NCBI GenBank assembly: GCA_933822405.4
Contig: CAKOGP040001984.1
Span: 1 to 12,108, forward strand
Direction of reading: 5' to 3'
Length of the DNA stretch: 12,108 nt
Source: Cylindrotheca closterium
Lineage: Eukaryota; Bacillariophyta; Bacillariophyceae; Bacillariales; Bacillariaceae
The number at the start of each line of letters is the position of its first letter. Position 1 is the stretch's first letter. The notes under the pieces were generated by a model, which was given only the letters and a program-made list of their open reading frames with translations, ran no database searches and was not told where the DNA came from. Of the stretch, positions 6,989-12,108 are shown piece after piece. Both the position numbers and the translations under genes were made by a program.

Positions 6989-9900
6989 ATGGTTGACGGT
7001 GGCTCCACACAAAAATGTGTCGGAAGTGGGTCTGTCTTTGAGAGATTATACTCAAAACAAACTGCAGCGAGTATTGCACACCAAACTCGGAAGGTAATAG
7101 CTGTCAAGTTGCTGACTATCCTGTTTCTTGCTTTGAATCTGATTTCGTTGATTGCCATTGTAGGATGAAGAGGAGGCAAAGAGAAGAAGGATGGAAGATC
7201 AAGAACTTGAAGGTATATCTTTTCGACCTCGAACAAAGTGGGACCTTGCGACTGTCAGAAGAAGATTGGCACACGAGCAAGCTGAACAAGCTGAGTACGA
7301 TGCAAAAAGAAGCCCAATGAAACAACGGATTCGGCAGGCGGTGCCACGAAGGCAATCCACAGACGAGGATCTGAAGGAATGTACGTTTGCTCCAAGGACA
7401 ACTTGGAATCTGGTCGCCGAAAGACGGGAGAAGGCGCGTTTGCAACGTGAGAAAGAAGCGTACGAAGCGGAAAAGCATCCGAAGAGAGAAAGAAAGCTCA
7501 CTGACCGAGAAATTCGAGACCGCAGACTCGAGGAAGAAGAATTGAAGTATTGTACTTTCAAGCCGCAGCTCATGCATAGCTTGAACGGTGAGAATCGGTT
7601 GGAATCAAATTTATCATCCGTGGGATTTCGGCACAAAGATCAAGATCCAGGCATTATGAGAAAATCAGATGTAGACCGCAATGCACCGCGCACAGTCAGA
7701 ATGGATGGACAAGTTTTGGTTGCTGCGAAACAAGAGACAAGCGAGAACAGCGACGATGATTCCAGCACGGATCAATCTGTCAACCTGGACAAGAACAAGG
7801 ATGAGTCGATTCCTGAATGGAAGCGAAAATATGACAGCACAAAACGGAAGCACGAAGTCGTCGTTACTGCTCAAGGACATGCCCCACTTACCATGCAGAC
7901 CCGTGGGGCGTCGATTATTGCGACAAAAACTCCTGTGAAGACCCCGCGGTCATCGGAAGTTGAAGGAAACGAAACTGTCGAATCACGCGGTCCAGATGGC
8001 GAAGCGATTCACGAAGACAGCACTTCCGTTGACAAGAATAGCGAATCGATCGATCCTAGTCAAGCGCCACTAGCTACAAAGGTTGATGTTTCTGGTGTTG
8101 GAAGGTTCAAGGTAGCACAGAAGGAAAAGCCTTCACAAGATAGCAAAACCGCAGTTTCAGACGTCGGCGGATTCAAGGTAGCGCAAAAGGAAAAGCCTTC
8201 ACAAGATAGCAAAACCGCAGTTTCAGACGTCGGCGGATTCAAGGTAGCGCAAAAGGAAAAGCCTTTACAAGATAGCAAAACCGCAGTTTCAGACATCGGC
8301 GGATTCAAGGTAGCGCAAAAGGAAAAGCCTTTACAAGATAGCAAAACCGCAGTTTCAGACGTCGGCGGATTCAAGGTAGCTCAGAAGAAAAAGCCTTCAC
8401 AAGATAGCAAAACCGCAGTTTCAGACGTCAGCGGATTCAAGGTAGCGCAGAAGGAAAGGCCTTCACATGGTAGCAAAACCGCAGTTTCAGACGTCGGCGG
8501 ATTCAAGGTAGCGCAAAAGGAAAGGCCTTCACAAGGTAGCAAAACCGCAGTTTCAGACGTGGGCGGATTCAAGGTAGCCCAAAAACAATCCGAAAACAGT
8601 ACCGAGGCTTTGTCGACTGACCCTGACAGCAAGCGTGAAAAAAAAGCCTCGAAATGGAAGGATAGACTCCAAAAGAAACGAGACAAACCTGACCCTCAGA
8701 GCGAAAAGGTGCATGGTACAGATCCGTCAAAGGAGGACCAGAGCAGTGAAGAGCTAACACCAGCAGAGAAAGAACGGAATGAGGAGACCAGAATGAAGGC
8801 CGAAGAGGAGGCTCGACTTGCCACAGACGTTCGAATGACTGCAGAAGCAGAAGAGAAGGCTGCTGAAGAAGCTCGATTAAAGGCCGAAGACGAGACCCGA
8901 AACACCGCAGAAGCAGAAGCAAAGGCTGTCGAAGAAGCTCAATTAAAGGCCGAGGAGGATGCTAGAGCGAAGGACGAAGACGAGGCTCAACTTGCCGCAG
9001 AAGCAGAAGCGAAGGCTGCTGCAGATGAGGCGAAGGCGGAGGAGGAGGCTCGAATTGCCGCAGAAGCAGAAGCGAAAGCTGCTGAAGAGGAGGCTAGGGC
9101 GAAGGCGGAGGAGGAGGCTCGAATTGCCGCAGAAGCAGAAACGAAGGCTGCTGAAGAGGAGGCTAGGGCGAAGGCGGAGGAGGAGACTCGAATTGCCGCA
9201 GAAGCAGAAGCGAAGGCTGCTGAAGAGGAGGCTAGGGTGAAGGCGGAGGAGGAGGCTCGAATTGATGCAGAAGCAGAAGCGAAAGCTGCTGAAGAGGAGG
9301 CTAGGGCGAAGGCGGAGGAGGAGGAGGAGACTCGAATTACCGCAGAAGGAGAAGCGAAGGCTGCTGAAGAGGAGGCTAGGGTGAAGGCGGAGGAGGAGGC
9401 TCGAATTGCCGCAGAAGCAGAAGCGAAGGCTGCTGAAGAGGAGGCTAGGGCGAAGGCGGAGGAGGAGGCTCGAATTGCCGCAGAAGCAGAAGCGAAGGCT
9501 GCTGAAGAGGAGGCTAGGGCGAAGGCGGAGGAGGAGGCTCGAATTGATGCAGAAGCAGAAGCGAAAGCTGCTGAAGAGGAGGCTAGGGCGAAGGCGGAGG
9601 AGGAGGCTCGAATTACCGCAGAAGCAGAAGCGAAGGCTGCTGAAGAGGAGGCTAGGGCGAAGGCGGAGGAGGAGGCTCGAATCGATGCAGAAGCGAAGGC
9701 TGCTGAAGAGGAGGCTAGGGCGAAGGCGGAGGAGGAGGCTCGAATTGATGCAGAAGCAGAAGCGAAGGATGCCGAAGAAGCTCGATTAAAGGCCAAGGAG
9801 GACGCCCGACTTTCTTTAGAAGCAGAAGCCGAAGCCGTAGAGGTCCCCGAAGATGCCAGCGATGCACGTGCAACAGACGATGTAACAGGTGGCGAAGAGG

Positions 9901-10575
9901 AACCTTCTGCAAAGCCAAAATTGAAGGGGAAGGTAGAGTATTATCGTGTGGGTCCATTCTTTGTCGTTCTTGATATGCTAATAAAATCCACCTTTGTTAC
10001 AGTCGGAAAGAGCAAAGAAATGGAAGGAACGTCTGGAATCAAAAAAGAAAAAGGAGAAAAAAACTGAAGAGGCCACGAAAGATGTGGTGTCTGAAGGAAA
10101 AGAGGAAGTGAGAACACATGACGAAAGGAAAGGTGACGAATTTCAATATGTGGTCCTCGAAAAGGAAGTCGCTAAAGTTCCAGAAAGTAAGATTTCTGAT
10201 TCAGAATTGAGGGAAAAAATGATCAAGGAGGAGTTTAGCGCTCTGATCAAGGAAACGGAAGATAATGAGCTGGAAGAGGAAATGGAGAAAGAGGCCGTGG
10301 ATGCTTTACGTACTGCTGCCAATGAGTTAGCGTACTTGAAGAAGTATTACAACAGCTTCAGTGATAGCTTCGTCTACTTCCCTAGTGTCACGAAATTATG
10401 TATTTTGTACACGTTGTTCGAGAAAGCAGAGGAATATTATTATCATGAAGAAGACGAATTTCCGCTGCAATACTCCGCTGCTTTACGATCAGTTGCTTGT
10501 GAAAAGCTTGAAGAAAGCAACGATGACGGCGACGAAGAATATATGGCGTTGTTGGCCGCTGATGTTGAACTCTAG
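6989..10575 (+). CDS. Repeat-rich coiled-coil/single-helix protein of unknown function
   Basis: Three exons, 6989-7093, 7164-9932 and 10003-10575, with two 70-nt phase-0 GT-AG introns; 3447 nt, 1148 aa. The ATG at 6989 has A at -3. Splicing adds 44 residues before the first ATG of exon 2 (7191) and brings in a typical VFERLYSKQTAAS motif (16-28). Order: three ~55-residue units each led by L-x-x-[CI]-[ST]-F-x-P (F55, F110, F167); a basic/acidic linker; 22-residue repeats at 344-510; a Glu/Ala/Lys/Arg-rich helix at 570-926 with a 23-residue period; and an acidic C-terminus. A basic motif W-K-x-[KR]-[LY]-x-x-K-[KR] occurs at W254, W533 and W965. There is no signal peptide or membrane segment. 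FERLY and CTF-x-P-type motifs are, as I recall, seen in many low-complexity protist proteins, some cytoskeletal; a structural or cytoskeletal role is only a guess. Resemblance to bacterial TolA is compositional. Confidence 0.8.
8088..8588 (+). repeat. 66-bp (22-residue) tandem repeat, seven full copies plus a partial
   Basis: Copies start at 8088, 8154, 8220, 8286, 8352, 8418, 8484 and 8550; the last keeps 13 codons. The consensus begins VSDVGGFKVAQKEKPSQ and ends DSKTA. The first copy is diverged at its start (VSGVGRFKV) and the last breaks off after VAQKQ. Inner copies differ by only a few bases, which indicates recent expansion or homogenisation. The period is exactly 22 codons, so the reading frame is kept. 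Confidence 0.95.
8766..9836 (+). repeat. Glu/Ala/Arg/Lys-rich helical array with a 69-bp (23-residue) period
   Basis: The consensus unit reads ARIAAEAEAKAAEEE then ARAKAEEE. Eleven near-identical units begin at 9048, 9117, 9186, 9255, 9330, 9399, 9468, 9537, 9606, 9675 and 9738. The fourth unit is six bases longer (extra EE) and the tenth six bases shorter (lost EA), so every length change is a multiple of three. More diverged units precede this from 8766. The region lacks Pro and nearly lacks Gly and aromatics, which fits a continuous alpha-helix, either coiled coil or single charged helix. Confidence 0.93.
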
Positions 10576-10880
10576 TACTATCCTCTGTCGACTATTTAAA
10601 ATATATTTTTCTTGTGACGTTAGAACATGACGTTGATTACATGGTATTATTGCACGCTGGTGTTGAAATGTAGAAATTCAATTTGTTCTTCTCTGCAGAG
10701 TCTCGTTGGGAGTAACTCTAGATTCCTCAGCGACCATTTAAAATATATTTGTCTTGTGACGTTAGAACACGACGTTAATTACATGGTATTATTGCACGCT
10801 GGTGTTGAAATGTAGAAATTCAGTTTGTTCTTCTCTGCAGATTCTCGTTTAGAGTAACTCTAGATCCCTTAGCGATAACT
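10570..10880. repeat. ~142-bp tandem duplication at the 3' end of the repeat-protein gene
   Basis: Copy A is 10570-10715, copy B 10716-10857, and a third start of about 20 bases runs from 10858. Each begins with CTCTAG, which in copy A is the last sense codon and the stop of the upstream gene. The 122-bp cores (10594-10715 and 10736-10857) differ at seven positions by my count, about 94% identity. Each copy contains TTTAAAATATATTT, TGACGTT, a pyrimidine-rich TTCTTCTCTGCAG splice-acceptor-like site, and a 15-codon segment resembling the end of the upstream gene. Confidence 0.92.
10699..10815 (+). other. Candidate alternative terminal exon (unproven)
   Basis: This begins right after the acceptor-like TTCTTCTCTGCAG (ending 10698) and is open in phase 0 for 38 codons to TAG at 10813-10815. 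It ends YMVLLHAGVEM, which aligns without gaps to the main protein's end YMALLAADVEL. Both real introns of the gene are phase 0, so splicing the donor at 9932/9933 to this acceptor would keep frame and replace the normal 190-residue C-terminus. It could instead be only a relic of duplication. Confidence 0.3.
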
Positions 10881-11098
10881 ACTGACTGCCGAATTTGTTT
10901 GATTTCCATGTTCAAGAAGCGATTGCATCATGGTCAGCCCGGCCAAGTAATTGGATCCCTCCAGCGATCATGCGGACTACTGTATTGATTGACGTGTTTC
11001 GACGTCTCTTCTGCAATCGATCGAAAATGTGGGTTCACGTGCGCCACGAAACCTTGTCAATCAGCATTCGTTGCACAAACTCTATCACCTTCAATCAC
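10881..11098. other. Convergent intergenic region
   Basis: About 220 bp lie between the tandem duplication and the stop codon of DPM3. They would contain the 3' UTR of DPM3. An open plus frame crosses it (10895-11167) but runs antisense into DPM3 and shows no motif. Confidence 0.4.
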
Positions 11099-11386
11099 TT
11101 ACTCATGCAGTATAACACCTCTTCGACTCATTTCAGCTTTTGCTTCCTCAACTTGCTTTTCAATTGAACGAGCAGCGTCTGGGAAGTCCTTGCATTGAAA
11201 CACACCGTATGCGATGGACGATACAGCATAGAGCCCCAACAGTAAGATCATCAATATAGGAGCATATTTCAAAATAAAGCTACGGTAATTGTCTGCTGAA
11301 AGGGCCGCATACCAGCAGGAGAAAAGGGATACAAAGACTCCGAGAAAGAGTTGAAGTCGTGTAATCGTGCCGGTACCGGTACCCAT
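11099..11386 (-). CDS. DPM3: Dolichol-phosphate mannosyltransferase subunit 3 (DPM3)
   Basis: The product is 95 aa, close to human DPM3 (92 aa). Two hydrophobic helices, about 11-29 (LQLFLGVFVSLFSCWYAAL) and 41-60 (YAPILMILLLGLYAVSSIAY), are followed by a cytosolic helix. That tail, C65 and D70-AARSIEKQVEEAKAEMSRRG, is the family hallmark: human DPM3 has the same C-x-DAAR...EA+A-[DE]-x-x-RRG pattern. In the known complex, DPM3 holds catalytic DPM1 on the ER membrane through this tail and is stabilised by DPM2; the product, Dol-P-Man, feeds N-glycosylation, GPI anchors and O-/C-mannosylation. The frame stays open upstream to 11500, but I chose the ATG at 11386 because family members begin just before the first helix. 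Residues 2-7 (GTGTGT) are encoded by a GGTACC microsatellite. Confidence 0.88.
   Translation of the reverse strand: MGTGTGTITRLQLFLGVFVSLFSCWYAALSADNYRSFILKYAPILMILLLGLYAVSSIAYGVFQCKDFPDAARSIEKQVEEAKAEMSRRGVILHE
11370..11383. repeat. GGTACC microsatellite inside the start of DPM3
   Basis: CCGGTACCGGTACC sits immediately after the DPM3 ATG (minus strand) and encodes the Gly-Thr run at residues 2-6. A further degenerate copy (ACCGGTACA) lies about 50 bp upstream of the start, near 11425-11435. It is the same unit as the array at 6721-6749. Confidence 0.7.
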
Positions 11387-12043
11387 CGCAATCACCTGAA
11401 TTGTTTTGGAGACTGGTAGTAGCACCGGTACAAGTAGCGTACCTCGTACAGCAACACAGGGAGGTCCTCCTGGATATAGTCCTTCCGGCGTCCGTAGCAC
11501 TAAACCTGTACCCTAGGCATCACGAATTATGACCGTTAAATTATTAACATGCGTGCGCGCCAACTGAAAGCGACGGAAACGTTGTGCTCCTGGCTCTCAT
11601 CGTGGAAGGAGTAGTTGTCTTGGAATCCTTGGAATCCTTGTTGGTGGAATCCCGCAAAAACTCTTCCTCCTGGTCTTGGTGGTGCAGATGATCCTGAAAC
11701 GCAGCTTCTGTTTGGTCTGACTAGTCCCGCGCCGTTTGCAATTCCCACAAGTTGCTTGATGCGCTTCTCTTCTTTCTCTGCTCGTTCGCGTAGGCGGTGC
11801 ATTCAAGACAGGTTGCTGGGGTAGTCCATAAGTAGTGGTCCTGCTGCTCCTGTCTCTAGGTGTTCAGCCACAACGTCCTTGATTTCTTGTGTGATAAAAC
11901 TCAGAAATCAAAAATCAAAAACTAAAAGGTAGAAGATTATTTTCCATGCACAGCACCAAAACAAAACTGTACCAGTCCTATGCGTTTTCTACGTAAAGGA
12001 AAACAGTTGTTGTCGCTGAAACAGGAAAGAAATTTACTTTAAC
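11387..12043. other. Unresolved region upstream of DPM3
   Basis: The left end should be the DPM3 promoter and 5' UTR. A minus-strand frame of 88 codons (11536-11802) begins MHRLRERAEKEEKR and includes QQGFQGFQ, encoded by a 9-bp direct repeat TTGGAATCC (about 11620-11640). The alternative minus frame over the same bases holds TCGNCKRRG, and a third holds TCLECTAYANEQRKKR. The signal is split over frames, so it could be an exon of an undetected gene, a pseudogene or a mobile-element relic; I cannot assign it. From about 11900 to 12040 the plus strand is A-rich and looks like a 5' UTR. Confidence 0.4.
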
Positions 12044-12108
12044 ATGAAGGATAACATCGTCAACCCGCCGGAGAAGGATCCGAATTTGATCATGACTGTA
12101 GCTGACCA
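12044..12108 (+). CDS. Possible 5' end of a gene, cut by the window edge
   Basis: An ATG in good context (AAC before it, A at -3) follows an A-rich leader-like stretch. It opens a frame reading MKDNIVNPPEKDPNLIMTVA to the window edge, 21 codons. No family can be recognised from so little. The call rests on start context and the open frame only. Confidence 0.33.
   Translation, partial: MKDNIVNPPEKDPNLIMTVAD

Noticed and set aside
8088..8588. CRISPR-like regular repeats
   Set aside because: The units are contiguous without spacers, keep a reading frame and lie in a spliced eukaryotic gene.
8060..8686. Antisense repeats of a NPPTSETAVLLSC-type peptide
   Set aside because: Reverse complement of the 22-codon repeats; the sense frame continues through and has the flanking coding context.
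8959..9789. Arg/Leu/Lys-rich plus-strand frames (8959-9240, 9406-9789) resembling basic proteins
   Set aside because: Shifted-frame reads of the same 69-bp units, kept open by periodicity only.
8987..9796. Antisense 269-codon Ser/Ala-rich open frame
   Set aside because: It is the reverse complement of the 69-bp array. A period divisible by three with no stop in one unit keeps several frames open; composition is a mirror of the sense repeat.
8766..9836. TolA or other bacterial envelope protein homology
   Set aside because: Glu/Ala/Lys/Arg helices match TolA by composition alone; introns and flanking motifs are eukaryotic.
5093..11386. A glycosylation gene cluster linking the GT49-like enzyme and DPM3
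   Set aside because: They are separated by an unrelated gene and by ~4.7 kb; Dol-P-Man supply is general, so co-location is not evidence of a pathway cluster.
11387..11500. Longer DPM3 start with 38 extra residues
   Set aside because: DPM3 proteins begin immediately before the first membrane helix; the extra residues do not resemble the family.

Overview
The window looks like nuclear DNA of a stramenopile alga, most likely a diatom. The reasons are compact genes with very short GT-AG introns (59-78 nt by my count), a nuclear-encoded TPR protein that starts with a signal peptide followed by an F-containing junction and a basic stretch (the bipartite plastid-targeting layout of secondary plastids), and eukaryotic ER/Golgi glycosylation genes. 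The species cannot be named from the sequence.

Layout. 1-735: intergenic, no convincing gene. 736-3812 (+): seven-exon gene for an 890-aa HAT/TPR-repeat protein, probably plastid-targeted and related to the Mbb1/HCF107 chloroplast RNA-maturation factors. 3813-5092: no confirmed gene, but minus-strand fragments that look like a decayed or heavily spliced coiled-coil gene. 5093-6397 (-): intronless 434-aa type II membrane glycosyltransferase of the LARGE/B4GAT1 (GT49) type. 6398-6988: divergent promoter region with a degenerate GGTACC hexamer array and a bZIP-like palindrome. 6989-10575 (+): three-exon gene for a 1148-aa protein of unknown function. It has three N-terminal F-x-P motif repeats, a 22-residue tandem repeat, a long Glu/Ala/Arg/Lys helical array with a 23-residue period, and an acidic C-terminus. 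10570-10880: a ~142-bp tandem duplication that begins at that gene's stop codon and carries two diverged copies of its last 14 codons plus stop. 11099-11386 (-): DPM3, the small ER anchor subunit of dolichol-phosphate mannose synthase. 11387-12043: unresolved. 12044-12108 (+): possible start of another gene.

Two genes belong to the secretory pathway. DPM3 supports Dol-P-Man synthesis at the ER, and the GT49-like enzyme would act later in the Golgi. Their proximity is probably coincidental, because they are separate transcription units on either side of the repeat-protein gene. The least ordinary parts are the repeat-protein gene and the duplicated 3' segment behind it, which may act as an alternative terminal exon.
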